A DNA stretch of 37,987 nucleotides from an uncultured Pseudomonadota bacterium (lineage in GTDB: Bacteria > Pseudomonadota > Alphaproteobacteria > RF32 > CAG-239), in the NCBI GenBank assembly GCA_949290295.1, contig CASERH010000024.1, positions 1 through 37,987 of the forward strand, in the 5' to 3' direction. The position numbers and the translations under genes were made by a program. This document shows, piece after piece, positions 24,694 to 33,015 of this stretch (within the stretch, counting starts at the first letter, position 1; each line of letters opens with the position of its first letter). Under the pieces are notes generated by a model. The model was not told the origin of the DNA. It saw only the letters and a list, made by a program, of their open reading frames with translations, and did not search any database.

Positions 24694-25848
24694 ATGGAAG
24701 TAATAACCGATACCGCCGCACTTGAAAATTTATGCCAAGACCTGGCCAAGAATTCTTTTGTAACCGTTGATTTAGAATTCTTAAGAGAGCATCATTACTA
24801 TGCGCAACTATGCCTGATACAATTAGGCTCAGAAACCCGCTGCGCCATAGTAGATCCGTTAGCCAAAGATTTAAATTTATCTGCCTTTTTTGAGCTAATG
24901 CAAAACCCCAAAGTCACCAAAGTTTTCCACTCCGGCAGGCAAGATATTGAAATTATTTATAACCTAAGCGGCAAGATCCCCACACCCTTATTTGACACTC
25001 AAGTTGCCGCCATGGTAACCGGTTTTGGTGAGGCTATCAGTTATGAAAATTTAGTCAGCCACCTATTGCATATAAGATTAGATAAAAGCAACCGCCTGTC
25101 AGATTGGAGCAAGCGTCCGTTGACCGATTCGCAACTGGCCTATGCCTTGTCCGATGTTACACATTTGGTTAATGTATACAAAGAATTGGCAAAGAAATTA
25201 ACCACACTCAACCGCCAAGACTGGATAGCAGAAGAGATGCAAATATTAAGCGCCCCTGAAACCTATAAGGTCAACCCGCAGGAGGCCTGGCGAAAGATAA
25301 AACATCGCTCGCACAATGCCCATTTTCTAACGATTCTGAAAGAACTTGCCGCCTGGCGAGAAGAACGTGCCCAACGCAAAAATACACCACGCCAAAGCTA
25401 CCTTAAAGATGATGTCTTACTCACCATCTGTACTGCCAATCCAGAAACCAAAGAAGAATTATGCCAGATTCGCAACCTGCGCAAAGATATTGCCTCCGGC
25501 AGACTTGGTGATGAGATTATGGAGGTTTTGGAACACTGCCGCCATATTCCAGAAAGCGAATATGTTACTCCCCCAAAAATCAAAGACTTGCCCGACAAAA
25601 GCTCCTCATTGTATGAACTATTAAAACTGCTTTTGAAAATCATCAGCCAACAAGAAGGTGTTGTGGCACGCCTCATTGCCACAGATGAAAATCTTCATGC
25701 CCTAAGCGTGTTTAAAGACAAAGATAATCCGGTCTTAAACGGCTGGCGCCACCAAATATTCGGTCACCAAGCAGATAATTTGCGTCGCGGCCAAATCGCC
25801 ATTTGCTACAACCCCGAAACCAAGCAGATAGAATTTCTAAACTGCTAG
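24694..25848 (+). CDS. rnd: Ribonuclease D
   Basis: A 3'-5' exoribonuclease in tRNA 3'-end maturation. 384 residues, normal length. DEDD exonuclease domain 1-180: VTVDLEFLREHHYYAQLCLI (first D and E), FHSGRQDIEIIYNL (second D), and YALSDVTHLVNVYKEL (Y and last D of Exo III). An HRDC domain follows at about 205-285 (ILKELAAWREERAQRKNTPR). The stop overlaps the convergent ArsR stop at CTAG. Confidence 0.95.
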   Translation: MEVITDTAALENLCQDLAKNSFVTVDLEFLREHHYYAQLCLIQLGSETRCAIVDPLAKDLNLSAFFELMQNPKVTKVFHSGRQDIEIIYNLSGKIPTPLFDTQVAAMVTGFGEAISYENLVSHLLHIRLDKSNRLSDWSKRPLTDSQLAYALSDVTHLVNVYKELAKKLTTLNRQDWIAEEMQILSAPETYKVNPQEAWRKIKHRSHNAHFLTILKELAAWREERAQRKNTPRQSYLKDDVLLTICTANPETKEELCQIRNLRKDIASGRLGDEIMEVLEHCRHIPESEYVTPPKIKDLPDKSSSLYELLKLLLKIISQQEGVVARLIATDENLHALSVFKDKDNPVLNGWRHQIFGHQADNLRRGQIAICYNPETKQIEFLNC

Positions 25849-26120
25849 GACATTTTTTGCAATAAATCCAATATACTAATGACCTTATCGCACCTAAGAG
25901 AATAAAAAATAGTCTGAGCGCTTCGTCTGGTTTTAACGATTCCGGCCTCCCGCAACACAGCCAGATGTTGAGACAAAGCAGACTGAGAGAGTTTTACTTT
26001 CTTTTCCAAATCACCGACACAAGACTCTCCGTCATAGAGATAATACAAAATTTCCAACCTTTTCTCATTACCCATTGCCTTAAGAAGTTTTGCGCAATCT
26101 GAAATTTTCTTTTTTTCCAT
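25845..26120 (-). CDS. ArsR-family transcriptional regulator
   Basis: 91 residues, winged helix. LSQSALSQHLAVLREAGIVK is the recognition region and TRRSAQTIFYSLRCDKV the wing. This wording resembles the BigR/YgaV subgroup of sulfide- or redox-sensing ArsR proteins more than classic metal sensors. Cysteines at 9, 34 (GESCVGDLE) and 77 could form a thiol switch, but the spacing does not clearly match SqrR. GGAGG precedes the ATG. A palindrome upstream (26155-26165) may be its own operator. Its target gene is not evident. Confidence 0.85.
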   Translation of the reverse strand: MEKKKISDCAKLLKAMGNEKRLEILYYLYDGESCVGDLEKKVKLSQSALSQHLAVLREAGIVKTRRSAQTIFYSLRCDKVISILDLLQKMS

Positions 26121-26154
26121 TTGCCTAGCCTCCGTTTATGCCAAGAATCAACTA

Positions 26155-26165
26155 TAACTAAGTTA
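26155..26165. promoter_or_regulatory. Candidate operator upstream of the ArsR gene
   Basis: TAACTAAGTTA is a perfect 11-nt palindrome within a longer imperfect one (CTATAAC-TAA-GTTAG), 35 nt ahead of the ArsR ATG. The placement suits autorepression. Confidence 0.4.
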
Positions 26166-26259
26166 GCATACAAAAAGTACTTCAACCAGTTCTAATAAAG
26201 CTAATTGCTAGCTATACTTAAGGATGAAAAACAAAGTTTACAAACAACTCATAACAAAG

Positions 26260-26289
26260 GTTGATATTATCAACTTAATATAATAAGAT
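26260..26289 (+). promoter_or_regulatory. Candidate promoter of xseB-ispA with palindrome over the -35
   Basis: TTGATA (26261-26266), a 17-nt spacer, then TAAGAT (26284-26289). The perfect palindrome GTTGATATTATCAAC (26260-26274) covers the -35, so a repressor could act here. The ATG follows at 26318. Confidence 0.45.
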
Positions 26290-26317
26290 ACTTTGCAGTC
26301 AAAAAGGAGCAGATAAG

Positions 26318-26590
26318 ATGAACGCTGAAGAAATAAAAGATTTAAGTTTTGAAGATGCGCTTTCCCGCCTGGAGAATATAGTAAGAGAATTAGAAAGCGG
26401 AAGGATTAAATTAGACGATGCCGTCGCAGCCTATGAACAAGCCATAAGCCTAAAACAACTCTGCGAGACCAAACTTGAGGCTGCCAAATTAAAAATAGAA
26501 AAGATAGAAACTACTGCTGATGGCACATTGTCTGCAACAGAATTCACCCCGGAGGGCTTATCCCCGATAGATTCTTCTCCAAAGGCATAA
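26318..26590 (+). CDS. xseB: Exodeoxyribonuclease VII small subunit
   Basis: A helical partner of XseA in ssDNA exonuclease VII. 90 residues. The core FEDALSRLENIVRELESGRI (about 9-28) and LDDAVAAYEQAISLKQLCET (about 30-49) are typical two-helix coiled-coil family sequence, followed by a non-conserved tail. xseA is not in the window. It lies 3 nt ahead of ispA, the usual xseB-ispA pairing. AAGGAG precedes the ATG. Confidence 0.95.
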   Translation: MNAEEIKDLSFEDALSRLENIVRELESGRIKLDDAVAAYEQAISLKQLCETKLEAAKLKIEKIETTADGTLSATEFTPEGLSPIDSSPKA

Positions 26591-26593
26591 GAA

Positions 26594-27493
26594 ATGGAAG
26601 ATTTCACAACTAAGCTTGCCCAATTTTCAAGTGACTTTAACAACAAACTTTCATCCTTGTTTAGCTTTCCCAAAGGCAAAGAAAAACGAGTATCTGAGGC
26701 AATGTTTTACTCCGTTTCGAACGGCGGAAAAAGGTTGCGTCCTTTTTTAGTCACCCATACAGCCAAACTTTTTGGCGTTTCGACTTCGCAAGCGTTTATC
26801 ACCGCAGCGGCATTAGAGTGCCTACACAGCTACTCCCTTATTCACGATGATCTTCCGGCCATGGATAATGATGACTTGCGCCGGGGCAAACCCACTTGCC
26901 ACAAACGATTTGATGAAGCCACCGCCATTTTAGCCGGAGATGGATTATTGACCTACGCCTTTGAGCTGATAAGCTCTGAAAAAAATCCCTTTTCCGCCGC
27001 TATCAAGTGCAAACTAATCAATTTACTGGCCTCTGCCGCCGGCGCATTTGACGGCATGGTTGCCGGCCAAATGCTGGATTTATACAGCGAAAAAGCTTCA
27101 GATATTGACAATCCTGAAGATATTATCAAACACATAGAAGAAATGAAGACCGGCCGCCTGCTGCGTTTTGCGGTTGAGGCCGGAGCTGTTTTGGGACAAG
27201 CACCTCAAGACAAATACGATTCTTTGATCACCTATTCTCGCAAGATAGGGATAGCCTTTCAAATTGCCGATGATATTCTGGACGTGGAAGGCTCCACCGA
27301 GCAGATGGGAAAGACCTTAGGCAAAGACGCCGCTCAAGGAAAATTAACCTTTGTAAGCCTGTATGGATTAGAAAAAGCTAAACAACTTGCAAAAGAGCTG
27401 ATAGCAGAGGCCAAACACGCCTTAACCATCTTTGATCCGCAAGCTGATGATTTAAGAGATCTGGCAGACTTTATCATCCACCGTCGTAATTAA
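26594..27493 (+). CDS. ispA: Polyprenyl (farnesyl) diphosphate synthase
   Basis: Condenses IPP with allylic diphosphates toward C15 (FPP) for isoprenoids. 299 residues. First Asp-rich motif DDLPAMD at 85-91, with RRGKPTCHKRFDEATAILAGDG after it; second motif DDILD at 226-230 in QIADDILDVEGSTEQMGKTL. GGKRLRP near the N-terminus binds IPP. Chain length cannot be fixed by eye, but the pairing with xseB fits IspA. The stop overlaps the stop of the convergent gene. Confidence 0.93.
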   Translation: MEDFTTKLAQFSSDFNNKLSSLFSFPKGKEKRVSEAMFYSVSNGGKRLRPFLVTHTAKLFGVSTSQAFITAAALECLHSYSLIHDDLPAMDNDDLRRGKPTCHKRFDEATAILAGDGLLTYAFELISSEKNPFSAAIKCKLINLLASAAGAFDGMVAGQMLDLYSEKASDIDNPEDIIKHIEEMKTGRLLRFAVEAGAVLGQAPQDKYDSLITYSRKIGIAFQIADDILDVEGSTEQMGKTLGKDAAQGKLTFVSLYGLEKAKQLAKELIAEAKHALTIFDPQADDLRDLADFIIHRRN

Positions 27494-28299
27494 TAGGTAT
27501 CAATAAAAGTCAAATACACATATTTGGCTGTTGGCGACGGTGTTTTGATGATAACGCCAATGGCAACCCGGCCATCTGGTTTCAGGACTTTTATGGTTGG
27601 TTTTTGGTTAATACTTTGCAACAAGACCGTATCTTTGTCCAAAAGCTCCACATGCACAACCGGAATATCAATATCTTTTTTGGTTGGATTATTGATAAAG
27701 CCCTTTATCTCGAGATTTCTTCCCCCGTTTACATCGCGATAATTCCAATTGACATTTTGAAATTCAAGTCCTTCTCCCGGAATTTTGGCTCGGATTCCAA
27801 AGAGACGATATATGCCGTTCATAAAAGGCAGCGTCCTGACAATTTCGTAGCGATAATTATACATAAGCACCATCAAAAAAGCCGCAACAACCGCCCCGAC
27901 AATTTTCATATTAAAACGGCGATTAAGTCCCAACATTGTTTTAAGCTGCAAAAGAAATCTTTTGTGCCATGGCAGTTGTTGTTCTGCCTGAAAAAGTTTT
28001 TCACTTTGTTCGGATAAGCGCTCAAAAATATCCTTAATATCAACCTCAGGCACTTCCAAGGCCGGCTGTTCTTCTTCCTCTTTGAGGTTTTCCTCTTGAA
28101 GTTTATCGGCCAACAACGGCCCCGATTCCTTTTCTGAAGCATCTTCAAACACCGGCTGGAGAACACTTTCACTCGTACCGGAGCGGTCAAATTTAAATAC
28201 CTCGGAACAATTGCTGCAACGCAACCTTCTCCCTTCCTCTGGAATCAGGTTTTCATCAACTTCATAGCCCATATGGCATTTCGGACAATAGATATGCAT
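27490..28299 (-). CDS. MJ0042-type zinc-ribbon membrane protein
   Basis: 269 residues from the ATG at 28299, chosen because AGAGGTG lies just upstream; a start 7 codons earlier is possible. The N-terminal zinc ribbon has C5, C8, C28 and C31 (MHIYCPKCHMGYEVDENLIP, RRLRCSNCSEVFKF), then an acidic linker to about 110, one transmembrane segment near 132-152, and a DUF3426-like periplasmic beta domain (NVNWNYRDVNGGRNLEIKGF). It is a conserved divergent neighbour of ftsEX in alphaproteobacteria. Function unproven. Confidence 0.83.
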   Translation of the reverse strand: MHIYCPKCHMGYEVDENLIPEEGRRLRCSNCSEVFKFDRSGTSESVLQPVFEDASEKESGPLLADKLQEENLKEEEEQPALEVPEVDIKDIFERLSEQSEKLFQAEQQLPWHKRFLLQLKTMLGLNRRFNMKIVGAVVAAFLMVLMYNYRYEIVRTLPFMNGIYRLFGIRAKIPGEGLEFQNVNWNYRDVNGGRNLEIKGFINNPTKKDIDIPVVHVELLDKDTVLLQSINQKPTIKVLKPDGRVAIGVIIKTPSPTAKYVYLTFIDTY

Positions 28300-28419
28300 G
28301 TGTTCACCTCTTGAAATCACATCATAGAATGAAAAAGCGTTTAATCAAAGCAAAAAAGTACTTTATTAAAAGAATAATTGCGATTATCTTGGAAGAAATT
28401 GAGATAAAGGAGACAGGGT

Positions 28420-29136
28420 TTGGCAGAAAACAGCAACAGCATTATAGAAATGCGTAATGTTGGCATCAGATACGATCAAGGGCCAGAGATATTGAGCGAT
28501 ATCAATCTTTCGCTCAAAAAAGGATCTTTTCATTTCCTGACCGGCAAAAGCGGTGCCGGCAAAACCTCGCTTTTGAGCATGATGTACCTTTGGCAACGCC
28601 CCAGCCGTGGAAGCATCAGTGTTTTTGGCAAAGACATCAACTTCACCAATCGGGATTCGCTTGCTTCTTTGCGGCGACGCATTGGTGTCGTATTTCAAGA
28701 CTTTCGCCTGTTAGAACACTTAAGTGCCTTTGATAACGTTGCTTTACCCTTAAGGGTGTGCGGCATGGAAGAAAGAGAAGTTCGCAAACGCGTGAGTGAG
28801 CTTTTGAGCTGGGTAGAGCTGGACCGCCACATGTTAGACGCGGCCGCCACGCTTTCAGGAGGAGAAAAACAGCGAGTTGCCATTGCCAGAGCGGTTATTA
28901 ATCGTCCGGAACTCTTGCTGGCAGATGAGCCCACCGGCAACGTAGATAATTTCATTGCTCCTAAGCTAATGAAGCTATTCGTTGAACTCAACAAATTAGG
29001 TACCACGGTTGTTATTGCCACTCACAGTGACAAACTGATAAACGATTTTGCATATCCCCGTTTGCATTTGCAAAACAGAGGCTTGCATATCTTATATCCG
29101 TCAGATAAAAGCGGCTTGGGAGGTAGCGATGTCTAA
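28420..29136 (+). CDS. ftsE: Cell division ATP-binding protein FtsE
   Basis: The ABC ATPase of FtsEX, which regulates septal peptidoglycan hydrolases. 238 residues. Walker A GKSGAGKT (42-49), Q-loop VVFQDFRLLEHLSAFDNV, signature LSGGEKQR (from 145), Walker B LLADEPTGNVD. The start is taken as TTG 28420, because AAGGAG (28407-28412) sits 7 nt ahead and an in-frame ATG comes only at residue 11, inside the conserved first strand. It overlaps ftsX by 8 nt. Confidence 0.95.
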   Translation: MAENSNSIIEMRNVGIRYDQGPEILSDINLSLKKGSFHFLTGKSGAGKTSLLSMMYLWQRPSRGSISVFGKDINFTNRDSLASLRRRIGVVFQDFRLLEHLSAFDNVALPLRVCGMEEREVRKRVSELLSWVELDRHMLDAAATLSGGEKQRVAIARAVINRPELLLADEPTGNVDNFIAPKLMKLFVELNKLGTTVVIATHSDKLINDFAYPRLHLQNRGLHILYPSDKSGLGGSDV

Positions 29137-30043
29137 GAGTGTTTATATTGCCCGCAAACAAGAACTGCCGCTCAAAGGAGATTCGACCAGCTTATTTTTA
29201 CAAGTGATTATCTCAATAGCCGTTTTTATTTTTGCAATCACTTTGTCGGGAGTTTTATCCATCAACTCGATTTTAGAGAACTGGAATCAGAGCATTTTGG
29301 GCTCTCTGACGGTTCAAATCATGCCCATAAACGATGCCAACCAGGAAAAAGCGGCGGCAGAAACTCTGGCTTACCAAGAAAAGGCCATTGAGTTTTTGCA
29401 AACGGTTGAAGGCGTCATCAAAGTGACACCTCTGGATGACGAGCAATTAAAGGGCTTGATTCAGCCGTGGCTCGGCGATGGTGTAAATATCGAAAATTTG
29501 CCAATGCCGCGAATTATAGATGTTAAGCTTGCCTCAGACGCCGAGATAGATTTTGCCAAGCTGGCCCAAGATTTGGCCGTAGCCTCTCCTCAGGCCTCGC
29601 TTGACAATCACAAACTTTGGCTAAGCAAGCTCATTCGCTTTGCTGACGGACTAAAACTGATAGCCCTAACCATTTTGTTGTTGGTAACGGCAATTTCAGC
29701 CGGAGCCATATTCTATACCACCCAAATGAGCTTGGGCCTGCACAGATACATCATAGAAATATTGCACATCATGGGTGCCAAAGATGCCTATGTTGCCCAG
29801 CAATACGCCAAACGGATGGCGGTTTTGGGTTTGATTGGGGGATTGTTTGGGCTGCTTTTTGCCATTCCGATAATTTTCTTTATTGGCTCGCTGGCCACAC
29901 AAATAGAAGGCGGCATCATCAGTGAAGCCAATTTGAGCATTGGAGATTGGATCATGATTTTGATATTGCCGCTCTTTGCCATGACAATATCCATGTTCAC
30001 GGCTTATTATACGGTTAAACGCACATTGCAAAAGATGCTCTGA
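29129..30043 (+). CDS. ftsX: Cell division protein FtsX
   Basis: The membrane partner of FtsE. 304 residues from ATG 29129 (MSKSVYIARKQELPLKGD), 8-nt overlap with ftsE and GGGAGGTAG upstream. Cytoplasmic N-terminus, TM1 about 25-45, a periplasmic domain of about 120 residues, then three C-terminal TMs (about 173-198, 225-255, 275-298), the FtsX topology. A longer reading starting inside ftsE is rejected. Confidence 0.93.
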   Translation: MSKSVYIARKQELPLKGDSTSLFLQVIISIAVFIFAITLSGVLSINSILENWNQSILGSLTVQIMPINDANQEKAAAETLAYQEKAIEFLQTVEGVIKVTPLDDEQLKGLIQPWLGDGVNIENLPMPRIIDVKLASDAEIDFAKLAQDLAVASPQASLDNHKLWLSKLIRFADGLKLIALTILLLVTAISAGAIFYTTQMSLGLHRYIIEILHIMGAKDAYVAQQYAKRMAVLGLIGGLFGLLFAIPIIFFIGSLATQIEGGIISEANLSIGDWIMILILPLFAMTISMFTAYYTVKRTLQKML

Positions 30044-30621
30044 TGAAAAAATTTTTGATTATATCTGGATTGCTGTTGATGGCGCTATGGTTTGGAGGAT
30101 TTTTGGTTTTTGCCTATCGCATCAACCACTATCCGGCGGATGAAAAGTCGCATACCGAGGCTGTTGTAGCCCTGACCGGCGGCCGATACCGAATTGCCGA
30201 GGCGGTAAATTTGCTAAACCAAGGCAAGGCCGATAAGTTATTCATCTCCGGCGTCAGCCAAGACAGCTCGCTAGATGAGATAAAGAAGAGGCAAAATCTT
30301 GAGATTGAAGATGAAAGCAACGTCAGTTTAGGGCACCAGGCCAAAGACACCTTTGGTAATGCCAAAGAAACGGTTGCCTGGCTGAAAAAGAACAAGATAA
30401 GCTCAATTCGTTTGGTAACCTCAAACTATCACCTAGACAGAAGCATTGCCGAGTTTAGGGCACAAGCACCGAATTTGCAAATAATCGCCCATCCGGTATA
30501 TTCGGATAAGGTCAAAAAAAAGTGGTGGAAGAGTTGGCATACCTTCTCGCTTATTTTTGCAGAATATAATAAATTTTTATGTGCATATGTTCGCTGTAAT
30601 TTTTTTCCGCGAGGTGACTAA
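30043..30621 (+). CDS. YdcF-like DUF218 membrane protein
   Basis: 192 residues. An N-terminal transmembrane anchor (about 4-24) is followed by a DUF218 domain: VVALTGGRYRIAEAVNLLNQ, KLFISGVSQ, RLVTSNYHLDRSIAEFRAQA. Its start overlaps the ftsX stop by 1 nt and its end overlaps plsC by 1 nt, so it is in one translationally coupled operon. Family members are linked to envelope metabolism, but the biochemical role is unsettled. Confidence 0.88.
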   Translation: MKKFLIISGLLLMALWFGGFLVFAYRINHYPADEKSHTEAVVALTGGRYRIAEAVNLLNQGKADKLFISGVSQDSSLDEIKKRQNLEIEDESNVSLGHQAKDTFGNAKETVAWLKKNKISSIRLVTSNYHLDRSIAEFRAQAPNLQIIAHPVYSDKVKKKWWKSWHTFSLIFAEYNKFLCAYVRCNFFPRGD

Positions 30622-31385
30622 TGATTTTTATCCGTTCATTGCTGTTTAATATTGTAGGATACGGTAGTCTGGCAGTTGGTTGCGTGCTAAACACCATTAT
30701 CGGTATTTTTTCGCAAAAGGCCATTATGAAAATTTGGAACTACGGTTTTATCCCGTTCTTTGCTTGGAGCTTACGATATATCGCCGGCATCAAAATAGAA
30801 ATAAGGGGCAGGCAATATCTTGAGCAAGAGAATGCGATTTATGCAGGCAAGCATGAATCTGCCATGGAGACCTATGTCATGACAAGCATTATCAAACGCG
30901 GAACTTTTGTTTTGAAAAAAGAGCTGACATATATCCCGCTTTTTGGCTGGGCACAAGCATTGTATGGGATGATTCCCATAAACCGCTCAGCCGGCTCCGC
31001 CGCCATGAAAGATATGTTGCGCAAAGCCCAAAAGATGAAAGAAGACAAACGTCCGATAATTATTTTTCCAGAAGGAACACGCCGTCAACCGGGGCAAGAG
31101 CCGATCTACAAACCCGGCGTTGCTTTACTGTACCAACATCTGGACTTGCCGGTAATACCATTTGCCACCAACACCGGTTTATTTTGGAAAAAGAGCTCGT
31201 TTTTGCGCTACCCCGGCACGGTTGTCTTTGAATTTATGGAGCCATTGCCGGCAGGCCTTGATAAGAAACATTTTATGGAAGAACTGCAAAACCGCATAGA
31301 AACCAAATGCGCAGAGCTAAACGCAGAAGCAATTAAGAACTATCCCTACATCAAAAGCCATATGTATCAGGCAAAAAAAGATTAA
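30621..31385 (+). CDS. plsC: 1-acyl-sn-glycerol-3-phosphate acyltransferase (PlsC family)
   Basis: Makes phosphatidic acid from lysophosphatidic acid at the inner membrane. 254 residues. Block I reads KHESAMET, an HX4E where the textbook motif is HX4D; block II YGMIPINRSAGS; block III FPEGTRRQPG; block IV PVIPFATNTG. One to two N-terminal membrane segments. It overlaps the ydcF-like stop by 1 nt (TAATG), with GAGGTGAC upstream. The DUF2125-like gene follows 12 nt later. Confidence 0.93.
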   Translation: MIFIRSLLFNIVGYGSLAVGCVLNTIIGIFSQKAIMKIWNYGFIPFFAWSLRYIAGIKIEIRGRQYLEQENAIYAGKHESAMETYVMTSIIKRGTFVLKKELTYIPLFGWAQALYGMIPINRSAGSAAMKDMLRKAQKMKEDKRPIIIFPEGTRRQPGQEPIYKPGVALLYQHLDLPVIPFATNTGLFWKKSSFLRYPGTVVFEFMEPLPAGLDKKHFMEELQNRIETKCAELNAEAIKNYPYIKSHMYQAKKD

Positions 31386-31397
31386 AGGAGATTTCTC

Positions 31398-32492
31398 GTG
31401 AGTATCAAAGCGATTGCAGAAAAGATAAAAGCCCCCTTCACCTTTGTCAGCCACAAGATAAAGGAGGGTAAATGGTTTTTGGCCTCTTTTCTGTTTGCAT
31501 TTATAATTGTACTCACATTCATAGACATCACCTTAAGCCGCAATGCGGCAATCAAGCAATTCAAGATTAACTTTTCAAGAATAATTAATAACCTAAACGA
31601 GGTTGGTTTAGATATTGCCTACGAGGATTTACAATTTAACAGTATTTACCCTTATCCGCTGATAGAGCTAAAAAATTTTCAGGTCTATAACTTAAGGAGC
31701 GAGCATTTGTGGAAATTAAAATTAGCTCAAATAGAATGCCGCCCCAATCTGCTCAATGCCGGAAAGCTAAATTTTGAAATTACGGGAGACGGAGAACTTT
31801 CTTTTGACAAGAGTTCTAAAAAATTAACGGCACAAAGAGCAGAACTGCTGACAGAGTTTGGCAAGCAAGGAAATTTCAAAGAACTTCAAACTTATATTGA
31901 TGAGCTCAACATAAAAGACTTTGCCAAAGTAAAATCTTTTGTTTTGGCCATGAGAAAAAGCCAAAGCATCATCCCGGAAAGAGCCATCACCCCAACAGTT
32001 GAAAGCCATATAGAAATTCGCGATGTTGCCTTGAACGGCTTGCTAAACTACCCCCTCACCTCAGAGATAAAAAGAATATATGCAAAGTTTAATCTCATGG
32101 GAGAGATGGATGTGCAAGAAAGCTTGCCTCTGGCAGCCGAGACCTGGCTGCGCAACGGAGGGTTTATAGAAGTGCCATCACTGATTATCAATTGGGAGCC
32201 CTTGCATTTGGTGGGCCGCGGGGATGTCAGGTTTGATGAAAAATTTTCACCCAAAATACAAATGCAAACATCATCCAAAGCAATGCTGAATTTATTGGAA
32301 GATTTGCAAAATAAAAACTACCTGGACAAGAAAGGGGTTTTTGTTGCCAATATTTTGCTTGGGGCCAAAGCATTCAAACTGAGCAAAGATGATAAATATT
32401 TAACCATCAGCACCCCGATAACTTATCGGGAAAATAAGTTGGCAATAGAAAATATAACGGTCAAGACCCTTGATAATCAAAACGGGCAATAA
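31398..32492 (+). CDS. DUF2125-like membrane-anchored periplasmic protein
   Basis: 364 residues. Start GTG 31398, supported by AAAGGAG 7 nt upstream. A short cytoplasmic N-terminus, one transmembrane segment at about 27-47, then a long periplasmic region rich in beta strands (FNSIYPYPLIELKNFQVYNL, FEITGDGELSFDKSSKKLTA). The position after plsC in the ftsEX cluster and the architecture suggest DUF2125, an alphaproteobacterial family of unknown function. Its last 32 nt overlap the convergent rsmD. Confidence 0.7.
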   Translation: MSIKAIAEKIKAPFTFVSHKIKEGKWFLASFLFAFIIVLTFIDITLSRNAAIKQFKINFSRIINNLNEVGLDIAYEDLQFNSIYPYPLIELKNFQVYNLRSEHLWKLKLAQIECRPNLLNAGKLNFEITGDGELSFDKSSKKLTAQRAELLTEFGKQGNFKELQTYIDELNIKDFAKVKSFVLAMRKSQSIIPERAITPTVESHIEIRDVALNGLLNYPLTSEIKRIYAKFNLMGEMDVQESLPLAAETWLRNGGFIEVPSLIINWEPLHLVGRGDVRFDEKFSPKIQMQTSSKAMLNLLEDLQNKNYLDKKGVFVANILLGAKAFKLSKDDKYLTISTPITYRENKLAIENITVKTLDNQNGQ

Positions 32493-33015
32493 CCACTTTA
32501 GCTAGCCCATAGCGGCGCTCTTCTATATATTGATATTGCGGCGGCAGGTTTAGAATTTCATCATTACGCAGCTCAATTAAGCACCAGGCGGAGGGCTTTA
32601 GCATCTGCGCGGAAGCTATTGCTTGCAGAGCCGGCTCCGTTAACCCCTGATTATAAGGCGCATCCATAAACAAGACATCATAAGCATCACCGATATTTTT
32701 AAGTGTTGCGGCCGGTTGGCGATAGATTTTAAGTTTGTCTTTTTCCGCCGGAAAAAGTGCCAAATTTTTAAGCAAAGGGCGGATATCAATATCCACGGCA
32801 CCAGCCTTTGCAAAACCTTGGGATAAAGCCTCCAAAGCAAAGGCGCCGGAACCGCAAAAAACATCAAGCAAAGACAATTCAGCGAAAGGGACATTTAGGC
32901 GAGAACGCAAAATATTAAACAAAGCCTCTCTGGCCCGATCAGATGTCGGGCGAACAGCCGCGCTGTCAGGAGATATTAATTTTTTGCCGCGATATTTTCC
33001 ACCGATAATTCTCAT
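32461..33015 (-). CDS. rsmD: 16S rRNA (guanine-966-N2) methyltransferase RsmD
   Basis: Modifies G966 of 16S rRNA using SAM. 184 residues. N-terminal MRIIGGKYRGKKLISPDSAA and RPTSDRAREALFNIL are family signatures; SAM motif LLDVFCGSGAFALEALSQGF; catalytic motif IV reads DAPY (MDAPYNQGL), not the usual DPPY. Its ATG overlaps the stop of the pseudouridine synthase gene (ATGA), so the two are coupled. Confidence 0.95.
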   Translation of the reverse strand: MRIIGGKYRGKKLISPDSAAVRPTSDRAREALFNILRSRLNVPFAELSLLDVFCGSGAFALEALSQGFAKAGAVDIDIRPLLKNLALFPAEKDKLKIYRQPAATLKNIGDAYDVLFMDAPYNQGLTEPALQAIASAQMLKPSAWCLIELRNDEILNLPPQYQYIEERRYGLAKVVIARFDYQGS

